From Luteipulveratus flavus (GTDB taxonomy: Bacteria; Actinomycetota; Actinomycetes; Actinomycetales; Dermatophilaceae), in contig NZ_JAROAV010000012.1 of assembly GCF_029439465.1 (NCBI RefSeq), positions 31,161 through 95,160 on the forward strand: DNA of 64,000 nucleotides, in the 5' to 3' direction. Positions within the stretch are counted from its first letter, which is position 1. Every line of letters starts with the position of its first letter. This document shows positions 8,463 through 16,492 of the stretch, piece by piece. A program made the position numbers and the translations under genes. The notes beneath the pieces were generated by a model that did not search any database, was not told the origin of the DNA, and saw nothing but the letters and a program-made list of their open reading frames with translations.

Positions 8463-10304
8463 ATGGTGCCTCGCGCTGCTGCCCCGGTCGTCCGGCTCGT
8501 CACCCTCCTCGCGATGCTCGTCTGGGGGCTCGCCGCTCCCGCGCACGCCGCGCCACAGGCGGCCGCGCCACCGAATCCGTTCGGTCCGAACACGTACGTC
8601 TTCACCCCCGACATGCCGCAGGCGCAGATCCAGGCCACGGTCGACCGGATCGCCACCCAGCAGAAGGACAACCAGTTCGGGTCGGAGCGGTACGCGCTGC
8701 TGTTCGCGCCCGGCACGTACGGCACCGCGGCGAATCCGCTGAACTTCCAGGTCGGCTACTACACCGAGGTCGCCGGCCTCGGGCGCAACCCGGGCGACGT
8801 GACGATCAACGGGTCGGTCGAGGTCTACAACCGGTGCGTCACGAACGCCGACGGCTCGACCAGCTGCTACGCCCTGGACAACTTCTGGCGCTCGCTGTCG
8901 AACATGAAGATCGCGCTCGCGGGCAAGTCCGGCTGCCAGGCGAGCGCCAACTTCTGGGCGACCTCGCAGGCGGCGTCGCTGCGCCGGGTGCAGGTCATCG
9001 GCGGCAACCTCTCGCTGATGGACTACTGCTCGGCGGGGCCGCAGTACGCGAGCGGCGGCTTCATCGCCGACTCGGACCTGTCCGCCGGCACGACGATCAA
9101 CGGCTCGCAGCAGCAGTTCCTCGTCCGCGACAGCAAGCTCGGTGGCTGGTCGAACGGCGTGTGGAACCAGGTGTTCAGCGGCGTCGAGAACGCACCGGCG
9201 CAGAGCTTCGGCCAGCCGGGTGGCCAGCCGTACACCACGCTGCCGCGCACCGAGCTCTCCCGCGAGCGGCCGTACCTCTACCTGGACGCGAGCGGCCAGT
9301 ACCAGGTGCTCGTACCGACCGCGCGGCACCAGTCGTCCGGGACGACGTGGGCGAACGGGCCGACCGCGGGGACGTCGATCCCGTTGAGCGACTTCCTGAT
9401 CGCGAACCCGGCGACGTCCGGGCGCGACATCGACAAGGCGCTCAAGGCGGGCAAGAACCTGCTCCTCGCGCCGGGCGTGTACGACGTGAGCTCGCCGATC
9501 CACGTGAAGCGCGCCGACACCGTGGTGCTGGGTCTGGGCTTCCCGACGCTGCGACCGACCGGTGACTCGCCGGTGCTGCACACCGCGAGCGTGCCGGGCA
9601 TCAAGGTCGCCGGCATGATCGTGGACGCCGGCCCGGCGCTGACGCCGACGCTCGTTCAGCTCGGCGACTGCGGCAAGTGCGCCAAGGGCAGCAACGGCGA
9701 CGACCCGACCACGCTGAACGACGTGTACCTGCGCATCGGCGGTGCCAGCGCCGGTCGCACGCAGGACGCGCTGACGGTCAACGCCTCCGACGTGGTGCTG
9801 GACAACATCTGGTCGTGGCGGGCCGACCACGGCACCGGCGTCGGCTGGACGACCAACACCGCCGACCGGGGCCTCGTCGTCAACGGCGACCGCGTCCACG
9901 GGCTCGGCCTCTTCGTCGAGCACTACCAGAAGGACAACGTCGTCTGGAACGGCGAGGACGGCCGGGTGGTGTTCTTCCAGAACGAGTTCCCGTACGACCC
10001 GCCGAGCCAGGCGGCCTGGTCGGCGAGCCCGACGATCAAGGGGTACGCCGCGTTCCTGGTCTCCCCGGGGGTCCAGCGGTTCACCGGTTGGGGGATGGGC
10101 GCGTACTCGTTCTTCAACCAGGGCGTCGACATCCACGCGACGCGGGCGTTCCAGGTGCCAGTGACGCCGGGAGTGCGGATGCACGACCTGCTGACCGTGT
10201 TCCTGAACGGCTCCGGCGGCATCGACTCGGTCGTCAACGGCGTGGGCGCCCCGGTCACCCAGGCCAACTCCGGCCAGGCCTCCCAGGTGGTGTCCTACCC
10301 CTGA
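8463..10304 (+). CDS. Secreted right-handed beta-helix protein (pectate-lyase-like fold)
   Basis: 613 residues. Start placed at ATG 8463 because it gives a clean signal peptide (MVPRAAAPVVRLVTLLAMLV ... APAHA). The mature protein begins NPFGPNTYVFTPDMPQAQIQ and has FAPGTYGTAANPLNFQVGYY, GLGRNPGDVTINGSVEVYN, GVYDVSSPIHVKRADTVVLGLG and RMHDLLTVFLNGSGGI: short turns typical of a parallel beta-helix. Closely related actinobacterial proteins carry the misleading labels adenylyl cyclase or coagulation factor 5/8 protein. A carbohydrate-active role is plausible, but I see no defined catalytic triad. Monocistronic, with a possible LacI-type site upstream. Confidence 0.8.
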   Translation: MVPRAAAPVVRLVTLLAMLVWGLAAPAHAAPQAAAPPNPFGPNTYVFTPDMPQAQIQATVDRIATQQKDNQFGSERYALLFAPGTYGTAANPLNFQVGYYTEVAGLGRNPGDVTINGSVEVYNRCVTNADGSTSCYALDNFWRSLSNMKIALAGKSGCQASANFWATSQAASLRRVQVIGGNLSLMDYCSAGPQYASGGFIADSDLSAGTTINGSQQQFLVRDSKLGGWSNGVWNQVFSGVENAPAQSFGQPGGQPYTTLPRTELSRERPYLYLDASGQYQVLVPTARHQSSGTTWANGPTAGTSIPLSDFLIANPATSGRDIDKALKAGKNLLLAPGVYDVSSPIHVKRADTVVLGLGFPTLRPTGDSPVLHTASVPGIKVAGMIVDAGPALTPTLVQLGDCGKCAKGSNGDDPTTLNDVYLRIGGASAGRTQDALTVNASDVVLDNIWSWRADHGTGVGWTTNTADRGLVVNGDRVHGLGLFVEHYQKDNVVWNGEDGRVVFFQNEFPYDPPSQAAWSASPTIKGYAAFLVSPGVQRFTGWGMGAYSFFNQGVDIHATRAFQVPVTPGVRMHDLLTVFLNGSGGIDSVVNGVGAPVTQANSGQASQVVSYP

Positions 10305-10309
10305 CGACC

Positions 10310-10384
10310 CCGCTGGTTGAGCCGGGACCACTCGCCGGTCGAGTAGAGCGAGGCGCTGGCCGAGCTCGTCATCGAGACCCGGCG
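10310..10384. repeat. Intergenic repeat, mixed half copies
   Basis: CGCTGGTTGAGCCGGGACCA is followed by CGCCGGTCGAGTAGAGCGAG and ATCGAGACCCGGCGACCGCG. It sits between the convergent beta-helix and VOC genes. It is a degraded member of the family at 5779; the right arm is missing. Confidence 0.7.
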
Positions 10385-10457
10385 ACCGCGGCCCCGGACC
10401 CAGCCACCGACGTACCGCTGCGTGACGACTGCGCACTGGTGCCAGTGAGTGGCCAGG

Positions 10458-10859
10458 TCAGTGGTCGGGCGTGTCCGAGAGGAGGTCCCAGAGGTTGCCC
10501 CATGGGTCGCGGACGACGCACACCCTGCCGTACGGCTCGTGGCGGACCGGCCGGACGACGTCGCACCCGGCCTCGACGAGGCGGGCCAGCGTGAGGTCGA
10601 GTTCGTCGACCCGCAGGAACAGCCCGACGCGTCCGGCGAACTGACGCCCGATGGCCTGCTCCTGGTCGGTTCCGTCGGCGCGGGCGAGGACGATGCCCGC
10701 GCCGCTGCCGCCGTGCTGGACGACGACCCAGCGTTTCGGTCGGCCGTCGGTGGTGGCGGAGGGCGAGTCCTCGACCAGCGAGAACCCGAGCGCCTCGGTG
10801 AAGAAGGCGATGGCGGGGTCGTAGTCATCGACGATCAGGGTGACGAGGGCGAGCGGCAT
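10458..10859 (-). CDS. VOC-superfamily (glyoxalase/bleomycin resistance-like) protein
   Basis: 133 residues with one vicinal-oxygen-chelate repeat pair. MPLALVTLIVDDYDPAIAFF and TEALGFSLVEDS form the first beta-alpha-beta-beta-beta unit, and FLRVDELDLTLARLVEAGCDV with RVCVVRDPWGNLWDLL forms the second, the latter being the typical DPxGN turn. Members bind metals or sequester hydrophobic compounds; substrate unknown. Stands alone; converges on the beta-helix gene. The C-terminus stops shortly after the fold, as in ordinary single-domain VOC proteins. Confidence 0.88.
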   Translation of the reverse strand: MPLALVTLIVDDYDPAIAFFTEALGFSLVEDSPSATTDGRPKRWVVVQHGGSGAGIVLARADGTDQEQAIGRQFAGRVGLFLRVDELDLTLARLVEAGCDVVRPVRHEPYGRVCVVRDPWGNLWDLLSDTPDH

Positions 10860-10913
10860 GCCGTCACGCTAGGCCGGATGCGCGATCAGGGTCTGCTGGG
10901 AGTTCTCGACTCC

Positions 10914-10972
10914 CCGCTGGTTGAGCCGGTCCGGAGCGCAGCGGAGGCCGAGTCGAAACCAGGGCGACCGCG
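10914..10972. repeat. Intergenic repeat, CGCTGGTTGAGCCGG type (half copy)
   Basis: CCGCTGGTTGAGCCGGTCCG leads into GCGGAGGCCGAGTCGAAACC. Left half of the palindrome that is complete at 47821 and 59691. Lies in the divergent region between the VOC gene and the membrane gene at 11226; apart from this and the element at 11070 the region (10860-11225) shows nothing else. Confidence 0.7.
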
Positions 10973-11069
10973 GCCCCGAACCGGACCCCTCGTACGAACT
11001 GTGCGTTGCCCCACAGGTCACCACTGGTTGCGCCGCTCCGCAGCCGGGTAGGCCGGCCGGGCCCCCGGG

Positions 11070-11120
11070 CGATCGGGCTCGCTAGCGAAGTCTCAGACGA
11101 ACGCTAGACACCGCCGTACG
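11070..11120. promoter_or_regulatory. Shared upstream element, copy 1
   Basis: About 50 bases nearly identical to 12763-12812. Contains the 10-base perfect palindrome TCGCTAGCGA (11079-11088), then TCTCAG and CGCTAGA. It lies 106 bases before the membrane protein start at 11226. A promoter or operator shared by the two genes is the likely explanation. Confidence 0.5.
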
Positions 11121-11225
11121 AGGCACGCCGGCGATGCTCATCCGTTGCCGCTGGCGAGGAGGAAGGCCGCCGCGCTCGCCGCTGAACACGGCCGCGCGGC
11201 CACGTCATACGGCAGGATCGTCGGC

Positions 11226-11696
11226 ATGCGCGGGGTGAATGTTCGGTGGTGGCGGCTCGCCCTGGCGGTCGTAGGGGCGATGGGGCTCGGGGTGCTGTCG
11301 TCGGTCCTCGACCTCTCACCGTGGGTGCTGGCTCTGCTGTTCGTCGTCGTCATCGTCGTCATGATCCCGTTCGTCATGGGCGTCGACCTGGCGACGATGC
11401 GCGAGGGATGGTCGGGATGTCACCCGCTGCGCTCGCCGCTCACCGGTGCACTGATGCTCACCGGTGGAGCTCTCGATCTCGTCGGTGGGGTGCTGGGGAT
11501 CGCCGTGTCGGGTGCGTGGCTGGCGGTGTGCGTGGTCGGCCTCGCGTTGTTCTTCGGGGCGTTCGTGCTGCACGACCGCGGCCACCGCCGCCGAGGTGAG
11601 CCGCCTCATGCCATGTGGGGACCGAGCGATGCCAAGCGGCCAGCCTGGCTGGGCGGCCCGCCTACGGCGAGTACCGGGACTTCCAGCTCGGGTTGA
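11226..11696 (+). CDS. Small multipass membrane protein
   Basis: 156 residues. Start at ATG 11226, 10 bases after an AGGA. Two N-terminal membrane helices (LALAVVGAMGLGVLSSVL and LALLFVVVIVVMIPFV), then a polar loop MREGWSGCHPLRSPLTG and a second pair (GALMLTGGALDLVGGVLGI and AWLAVCVVGLALFFGAFVL), ending in a polar tail of about 40 residues rich in Arg, Gly, Ser. Not recognised. It is followed 54 bases later by another tiny membrane protein, and carries the shared 50-base element upstream. Confidence 0.7.
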   Translation: MRGVNVRWWRLALAVVGAMGLGVLSSVLDLSPWVLALLFVVVIVVMIPFVMGVDLATMREGWSGCHPLRSPLTGALMLTGGALDLVGGVLGIAVSGAWLAVCVVGLALFFGAFVLHDRGHRRRGEPPHAMWGPSDAKRPAWLGGPPTASTGTSSSG

Positions 11697-11750
11697 GCTG
11701 AACGACTCTCTCCACTGCTGATCTGCGGCAGCGGCGGCCAGGATGAAGCC

Positions 11751-11966
11751 GTGATCGAGACCTACCGGCAGTGGATCGAGCGCCATCCCGTGGTGGCCGC
11801 ATTTCTCGTGTGCCCGCTCGCGTGTGCCGTCTGTTACGTCGCGATCGATGCCACCGGCGCGTTCGGGCACCGCGGGGTCTTACGAAGTGTCGTGATGGGG
11901 GCGCTCACCGGCGTGCTCGTCGGGGCGCTGCTGCTGTACGGCGGCTACATCCGCCGGCAGGACTGA
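11751..11966 (+). CDS. Two-helix small membrane protein
   Basis: 71 residues from a GTG start. Hydrophobic segments at about 15-33 (VVAAFLVCPLACAVCYVAI) and 42-65 (VVMGALTGVLVGALLLYGGY), with a short charged N-terminus and an RRQD tail. Not recognised. Its last 62 bases overlap the 3' end of the opposite-strand gene 11905-12450. Confidence 0.6.
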   Translation: MIETYRQWIERHPVVAAFLVCPLACAVCYVAIDATGAFGHRGVLRSVVMGALTGVLVGALLLYGGYIRRQD

Positions 11967-12450
11967 CCTCTTCACGTGTCGAGCGGCGTCGGCGCGCTGC
12001 GGCGAGCTCCCGGGGAATGGACCGCGTCGCCTGCCACCAGCCGTACCCACCCGTCACCACGGCCGCCGCGGTGACGCCGACGGCGGGCGGCAGCTTCGTG
12101 GCCAGCATGACGGTGATCAGCCAGGGAGCGGTGGCGGCCGCGGCGCGCCAGGTCGATCGCTCGTGGTCACGCGGCGGCGGCTCCTTCGGCCAGGTGCCGT
12201 ACGCCTGCCGGCGCGCGCCGTCGGGCGGGAGCGAACTCATCAGCCGTGCCAGGGCGACCCAGGACATCACGAGCGGGATCGGGATCAGGGCAAGCACCCA
12301 GCCGGCATCGAGCAGACTGGCGCCGTCACGGTGCTGGTGCGCGCCGATGGCGACGAAGATGACGGCGCCGATCGCCGGGCCGAACGAGGCAGCCAGGACG
12401 CGCGGGTCGCGCCAGGTCAGCATCTGCACCTGGTCCCGGTCATCCCCCAT
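11905..12450 (-). CDS. Membrane protein of unknown function
   Basis: 181 residues; MGDDRDQVQMLTWRDPRVLA start at the ATG ending 12450 (an ATG three codons upstream is possible). Predicted helices around VLAASFGPAIGAVIFVAIGA, GWVLALIPIPLVMSWVAL, WLITVMLATKLPPAVGVTAA and AAVVTGGYGWW. The last about 35 residues are basic and lie over the convergent gene 11751-11966, so the true C-terminus may have extended through drift. Not recognised. Confidence 0.6.
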   Translation of the reverse strand: MGDDRDQVQMLTWRDPRVLAASFGPAIGAVIFVAIGAHQHRDGASLLDAGWVLALIPIPLVMSWVALARLMSSLPPDGARRQAYGTWPKEPPPRDHERSTWRAAAATAPWLITVMLATKLPPAVGVTAAAVVTGGYGWWQATRSIPRELAAARRRRSTREEVSPAGGCSRRTAAAPRRARR

Positions 12451-12474
12451 GCGCCGCACGCTACTGCCCGAACC

Positions 12475-12576
12475 AGCTGGTTGAACCGGCCGTCACGATC
12501 GCTGGTTGAGCCGACCCGAGCCGTCCCCGCTGGTTGAGCCGGTCGAGCGCCCAGGCGCGAGACCGAGTCGAAACCA
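12475..12576. repeat. Intergenic repeat, three CGCTGGTTGAGCCGG half copies
   Basis: GCTGGTTGAACCGG (12477), GCTGGTTGAGCCGA (12501) and CGCTGGTTGAGCCGGTCGAG (12529), the last running into GCGAGACCGAGTCGAAACC. No right-hand arm is present. Upstream of the membrane gene on the minus strand. Confidence 0.75.
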
Positions 12577-12619
12577 CCGCAGCCGCGGACGACAACCCCG
12601 CCTCCGGCGTACCCGCTGG

Positions 12620-12739
12620 TCAGGTCAGGAGATTGAGGATCACCGTCAGGATGATCGACAGCACGACCGAGATCAGGATCATGGCGAGGCAGCCGGGCAG
12701 GCCGCCCGCGACGCGTACCTCCGAGTTGCCGATGCGCAT
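12620..12739 (-). CDS. 39-residue membrane microprotein
   Basis: Reads MRIGNSEVRVAGG, then LPGCLAMILISVVLSIILTV and ILNLLT. A short basic/polar head is followed by a Pro-Gly-Cys and a single hydrophobic helix rich in Leu/Ile/Val/Ser, ending LNLLT. Very similar tiny proteins with a GC-L-x-S-x-x-L-S-x-x-L-T-x-x-L-N-L-L pattern occur across actinobacteria, usually unannotated, so I call it real despite its size. GGTGGA lies a few bases before the ATG. Inner-membrane location inferred; role unknown. Confidence 0.7.
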   Translation of the reverse strand: MRIGNSEVRVAGGLPGCLAMILISVVLSIILTVILNLLT

Positions 12740-12762
12740 GCGTCCACCGTACGCGCGACACG

Positions 12763-12812
12763 CGATCGGCCTCGCTAGCGAAATCTCAGGCGAGCGCTAG
12801 AGCCCGCCATAC
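12763..12812. promoter_or_regulatory. Shared upstream element, copy 2
   Basis: Second copy of the element at 11070-11120, including the palindrome TCGCTAGCGA (12772-12781). It ends only 10 bases before the GTG start of the AAA ATPase, so it must carry that gene's promoter or operator. Confidence 0.5.
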
Positions 12813-12821
12813 GCTGCGATC

Positions 12822-14036
12822 GTGGACCCGATCAGGAACCCGTACGCCCCGGGCGCGGGCCAGCGCCCACCCGAACTCGCTGGTCGTGACAGCGAGCTGG
12901 AGACGTTCACCGTCGTGCTGGAACGCATCGCGCGCGGTCGCCCCGAGCGGTCGGTGGTGCTGACCGGCCTGCGCGGGGTCGGGAAGACGGTGCTGCTGAA
13001 CGCGTTGCGCTCGGCGGCGGTCCGGGCGGACTGGGGGACGGGCAAGCTCGAGGCACGGCCGGACCAGCGGCTGCGCCGGCCGCTGTCCGCGGCGCTGCAC
13101 GTCGCCGTACGCGAGCTCGGGCACCCGCAGGCGGACGACGTCGACCACGTGCTCGGGGTCATCAAGTCGTTCGCGCACCGGGCGGTCGAGCCGGGTGCCA
13201 AGCTGCGCGACCGGTGGAACCCGGGCATCGACGCGCCGGCCGTCAGCGGGCGTGCGGACTCGGGCGACATCGAGATCGACCTGGTCGAGCTGCTGTCGGA
13301 CGTGGGCGGGCTCGCGGCCGACGTCGGCGAGGGCGTCGCGATCTTCATCGACGAGATGCAGGACCTGCACCCGGACGACGTGTCCGCGATGTGCGCCGCG
13401 TGCCACGAGATCAGCCAGTCCTCGCTGCCGGTCATCGTGGTCGGCGCCGGGCTGCCGCACCTGCCGGCGGTGCTGTCGGCGTCGAAGTCGTACAGCGAGA
13501 GGCTGTTCCGGTACGCCCGCATCGACCGGCTGCCGCGCGACGCCGCCGACCGCGCGCTGCAGATGCCGGCGAAGGAGGAGGACGCCGACTTCACCGCCGA
13601 GGCGCTGGAGGCGATGTACGCGGCGACGGGCGGGTACCCGTACTTCATCCAGGCGTACGGCAAGGTCGCTTGGGACCTCGCGCCCGGCACGCCGATCACG
13701 GCCGAGGACGTCGCGGTCTCGGCGCCGGAGGCGGAGTCGGAGCTGGCGGTCGGATTCTTCGGATCCCGTTACGAGAGAGCGACTCCCGGCGAACGCGACT
13801 ACCTGCGCGCGATGGCCGACGCGGCCGTCGCGCTCGCGGAGAACGCGCACGAGCAGCTGGACGAGATCGAGTCCGTCCCGACCGCGGATGTCGCGCTGAT
13901 CCTCGGCCGCAAGCCTCAGTCGCTGTCGCCGGCGAGGGACGCGCTGCTGAAGAAGGGCCTGATCTACTCGGGCGAGCGAGGCCGGATCGCGTTCACCGTT
14001 CCCCACTTCGGCCGCTACCTCCGCGCCCACACCTAA
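12822..14036 (+). CDS. AAA/ORC-Cdc6-like ATP-binding protein
   Basis: 404 residues from GTG 12822. N-terminal RNPYAPGAGQRPPELAGRDS matches the entry of AAA_16/Orc1-like ATPases. Walker A is GLRGVGKT (about residue 48), Walker B is VAIFIDEMQDLHPDD, and VIVVGAGLPHLP looks like sensor 1. After the AAA lid (GGYPYFIQAYGKVAWDLA) comes a C-terminal winged-helix-like region (PSRDAL-type LSPARDALLKKGLIYSGERG). Related stand-alone ATPases are frequent in actinobacteria and of uncertain role. High GC throughout, unlike the island that starts directly after its stop. Confidence 0.85.
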   Translation: MDPIRNPYAPGAGQRPPELAGRDSELETFTVVLERIARGRPERSVVLTGLRGVGKTVLLNALRSAAVRADWGTGKLEARPDQRLRRPLSAALHVAVRELGHPQADDVDHVLGVIKSFAHRAVEPGAKLRDRWNPGIDAPAVSGRADSGDIEIDLVELLSDVGGLAADVGEGVAIFIDEMQDLHPDDVSAMCAACHEISQSSLPVIVVGAGLPHLPAVLSASKSYSERLFRYARIDRLPRDAADRALQMPAKEEDADFTAEALEAMYAATGGYPYFIQAYGKVAWDLAPGTPITAEDVAVSAPEAESELAVGFFGSRYERATPGERDYLRAMADAAVALAENAHEQLDEIESVPTADVALILGRKPQSLSPARDALLKKGLIYSGERGRIAFTVPHFGRYLRAHT

Positions 14037-14210
14037 CAAGTGGCATGATTCCATCAGACATCTTCGCCGCTGCTACGAACGCGCAAACGAAGGATGGCGC
14101 TAGAGCTTGGAATCGGACCTTCGGATGCAGCGCGAAGCGGGGCAGGTACCAATATCCGGGGAAGCAGATCTGACATTCACGGCGTAGCTCGTGACAGCAA
14201 AGGGGTAGGC

Positions 14211-15386
14211 GTGGCGGCACAAATTATCGCAATGTTCAATCACAAAGGCGGCGTATCCAAGACGACAACGACCTTCAATTTGGGCTGGAAGCTTGCGCGA
14301 AAGGGCAAGCGAGTGATCCTCGTGGATGCCGACCCACAGTGCAACCTCACTGGCGTCGCACTTGGACTCAATGCCGAATGGCCTCCCGAGGATGTTGCTA
14401 TCGACGGCGAAATGGAAGACTCTGTCGAAGGCGAGCAAGTCGATGATTCGGGGTCGACGGAATACGCCGACGTTCAACAAGCGAGCGAAGATTTCTGGAG
14501 TAAGAACTTTGAGCGAACGCTCTACGGTGCACTTCGGCCAGCGTTTGAATCGGAGCCAAAGCTGCTCTCTGCTGTGGATTGCTTTCCCATCGAGGCTTGT
14601 CCGGGGCTTTTCCTTCTACCCGGTCATTTGCGGCTAGGCGAATACGAGGTCACGTTGGGGGTGGCGCAAGAGCTGGCCGGCTCCCTTGTGGCACTCCGCA
14701 ATCTTCCCGGCGCTTTTCATTACTTGCTGACGGAGACGGCCAAAAAGTTCGAGGCTGACTACGTGATAGTGGACATGAGTCCTAGCCTTGGTGCGATAAA
14801 CCAGAATATTGTTGCGACCAGCGATCTTCTAATTGTGCCTACGTCGCCTGACTTCTTCTCCATTATGGCCCTACAGTCGCTAGCCGGGATCTTGCCAAGG
14901 TGGATGAGGTGGGCGCAGCTTGCAAGCAAGAATGAAGTACTTGCGGAGGCAACATACCCATTCCCTTCTCCGCGACTTCGACTTGCGGGAACAGTAATCC
15001 AACGCTATAGACTATATAGGGCACCAACCGAAGCCAAGCCATATGGCACGCCGACCGGCCCTTTCCGGGCTTGGATCGAAAAGGTTCGAGGGGCAAATAG
15101 ATACGAGTTTGTCCCTGCGCTCGAAGCGGCAAATCTCACATTCGAACAGGACGCCTACAAAAGTGCTGGGATTGATGATGCGCGCATTCTTGCCCAGATC
15201 CAGGAATTTAATAGTCTCTTGCCCAAGTCGCAGGAGCATCGTGTTCCGGTTTTTGAGTTGACACCTGACCAATTGGAGCAGGTTGGAGTGGTTCTTCAAG
15301 GGTCACTTAGGCAAATTAGAAGCGTCAATAGGATATACGAACAGTTTGCCGACAGAGTAATCGGACTGGGCGAAAGTCGGAGTTAA
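14211..15386 (+). CDS. ParA/MinD-like AAA_31 ATPase, first gene of ParA-HEPN pair
   Basis: 391 residues from GTG 14211. The deviant Walker A is at residues 12-19, KGGVSKTT, with Ser in place of the usual Gly before the second Lys. Switch/Walker B features follow: ILVDADPQCNLTG and DYVIVDMSPSLGAINQN, then SDLLIVPTSPDF. The length is well above a chromosomal ParA (about 250-300), because of a 60-residue acidic insert after the nucleotide loop and a long C-terminal region. Base composition is strikingly low: 25 G+C in 60 at 14221-14280 against 46 in 60 at 13201-13260. The stop overlaps the next start (TAATG), so the two proteins are made together. Likely acquired; a sensor or activator for the HEPN partner is inference. 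Confidence 0.85.
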   Translation: MAAQIIAMFNHKGGVSKTTTTFNLGWKLARKGKRVILVDADPQCNLTGVALGLNAEWPPEDVAIDGEMEDSVEGEQVDDSGSTEYADVQQASEDFWSKNFERTLYGALRPAFESEPKLLSAVDCFPIEACPGLFLLPGHLRLGEYEVTLGVAQELAGSLVALRNLPGAFHYLLTETAKKFEADYVIVDMSPSLGAINQNIVATSDLLIVPTSPDFFSIMALQSLAGILPRWMRWAQLASKNEVLAEATYPFPSPRLRLAGTVIQRYRLYRAPTEAKPYGTPTGPFRAWIEKVRGANRYEFVPALEAANLTFEQDAYKSAGIDDARILAQIQEFNSLLPKSQEHRVPVFELTPDQLEQVGVVLQGSLRQIRSVNRIYEQFADRVIGLGESRS

Positions 15387-15976
15387 TGAGTTCGCCCCCA
15401 TTGGCTGTTTTCGAACGGTTGATGCAACAAGTGGACCAAGTGCGGGCCGCAGCGAACCGCGAAGTTCAGGCTGGGCATGAGACGACCGGGCCGGTGCTCC
15501 TCCGCTCGGCCCTGGTGTTGACCGTCGCGGCTTTTGATACCTTTATTCACGAACGAGCGATTGGCCTCCTTCGAGATCATGCCGCGAAAGGCGCTACCGA
15601 GGCGCAGTTGGTTGCGACCTATCTTCGAGGCGGTACTACCGAATTCGACGTGTCAAGCGGTTCCGCGGAACTGTTCATTCGGTATCGCTTGTCGTATCGA
15701 ACCCTCGTATCTCCAGATAAGATCGACGAGGTGTTAGCTGCCGCAGGAGTAGACGCAACCCACTGTTGGCTGCACGCATCGATAGCGATGGGCTCACGCC
15801 CAGATCGAGTGCGGGCGCAACTTCAGCTGCAGTACGATCGAAGGAATCAAATAGCTCATGAGGGTGACTGGGATCCTGTCGCGCTGGATTTTCGATCGCT
15901 AGGGCAAGCCCATATTGAGGATTGTGTCAATCACGTGGTGTCCGTCGTTAACGAACTCAACGGCCAGCTGCCTTGA
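15386..15976 (+). CDS. HEPN-domain protein (RiboL-PSP-HEPN type), candidate RNase effector
   Basis: 196 residues, ATG sharing one base with the ParA-like stop codon. All-helical pattern with an N-terminal LVLTVAAFDTFIHERAIGLL helix typical of RiboL-PSP/MAE_28990 HEPN proteins, and the catalytic-type R-x4-H motif R153-N-Q-I-A-H158 within DRRNQIAHEGDWDP. HEPN proteins with this motif are commonly metal-independent RNases used as toxins or in phage defence. Pairing with an ATPase in a low-GC segment is what such modules look like. Cytoplasmic. That it cuts RNA here is inference from the motif. Confidence 0.8.
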   Translation: MSSPPLAVFERLMQQVDQVRAAANREVQAGHETTGPVLLRSALVLTVAAFDTFIHERAIGLLRDHAAKGATEAQLVATYLRGGTTEFDVSSGSAELFIRYRLSYRTLVSPDKIDEVLAAAGVDATHCWLHASIAMGSRPDRVRAQLQLQYDRRNQIAHEGDWDPVALDFRSLGQAHIEDCVNHVVSVVNELNGQLP

Positions 15977-16164
15977 CGAGGATGGGTGCGTCGCCACCCC
16001 GATTGATACAGCGACGAGCTGACGTACGGGTTCACCGTTCGCGCGCGACACAGAGGACCTGAACGGATCGGACACTGCTCGATCCGGGTCTCGCTGCGGC
16101 CGGGGTGTCGGGACACGTGCCACAGCGCGGTCGGATCGGACACGCGACGGGAGAGGGAGCTGAG

Positions 16165-16351
16165 GTGCAGGAAGCGAACTGGTCCGCGGTAGGGCGCCTC
16201 GTGGAGGAGATTTCCTGGGAAGGCCGGACGGTCCGGAAGTACCGCTACGGCGGCCGCGGCCTGGAGAACGCACTACCTGCCTCGCGAGGTCTTCCTCGCC
16301 GAGGTCACACGTAGTCCATCCGCTCGAACACCTGGTAGTGATCGGCGTTGA
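16165..16351 (+). pseudogene. Remnant of an unrecognised gene, frameshifted and shortened
   Basis: From GTG 16165 the frame reads NWSAVGRLVEEISWEGRTV, then KYRYGGRGLENA, and then turns into low-complexity Pro/Arg residues. From 16274 the next frame reads YLPREVFLAEVTRS, which looks like the continuation of the same protein. A core stretch seems to be missing. Region 15977-16164 has no other convincing gene. Confidence 0.4.
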
Positions 16352-16492
16352 CTCTGACGGGCCGCCCACAGCGCGCGCACACGAGAAGCGTCCCGGGTGG
16401 ACAGGATGCCAGCAAGCTCATCGGTGGGGTAGCTCATACGAGGTCCGAGGCGCGGCAGCCGATGGGGGCGCCGACCGGCATACGGTCACGAG

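Noticed and set aside
8463..10304. Adenylyl cyclase
   Set aside because: No cyclase motif is visible; the signal peptide and beta-helix turns indicate a secreted beta-helix protein.
12822..14036. AAA ATPase as part of the ParA-HEPN island
   Set aside because: Its base composition is that of the chromosome and it carries the element shared with the upstream gene; the break is at about 14037.
14040..14210. N-terminal extension of the ParA-like protein from 14094
   Set aside because: The extra residues are not ParA-like, while GTG 14211 places AQIIAMFNHKGG at the start as the family expects.
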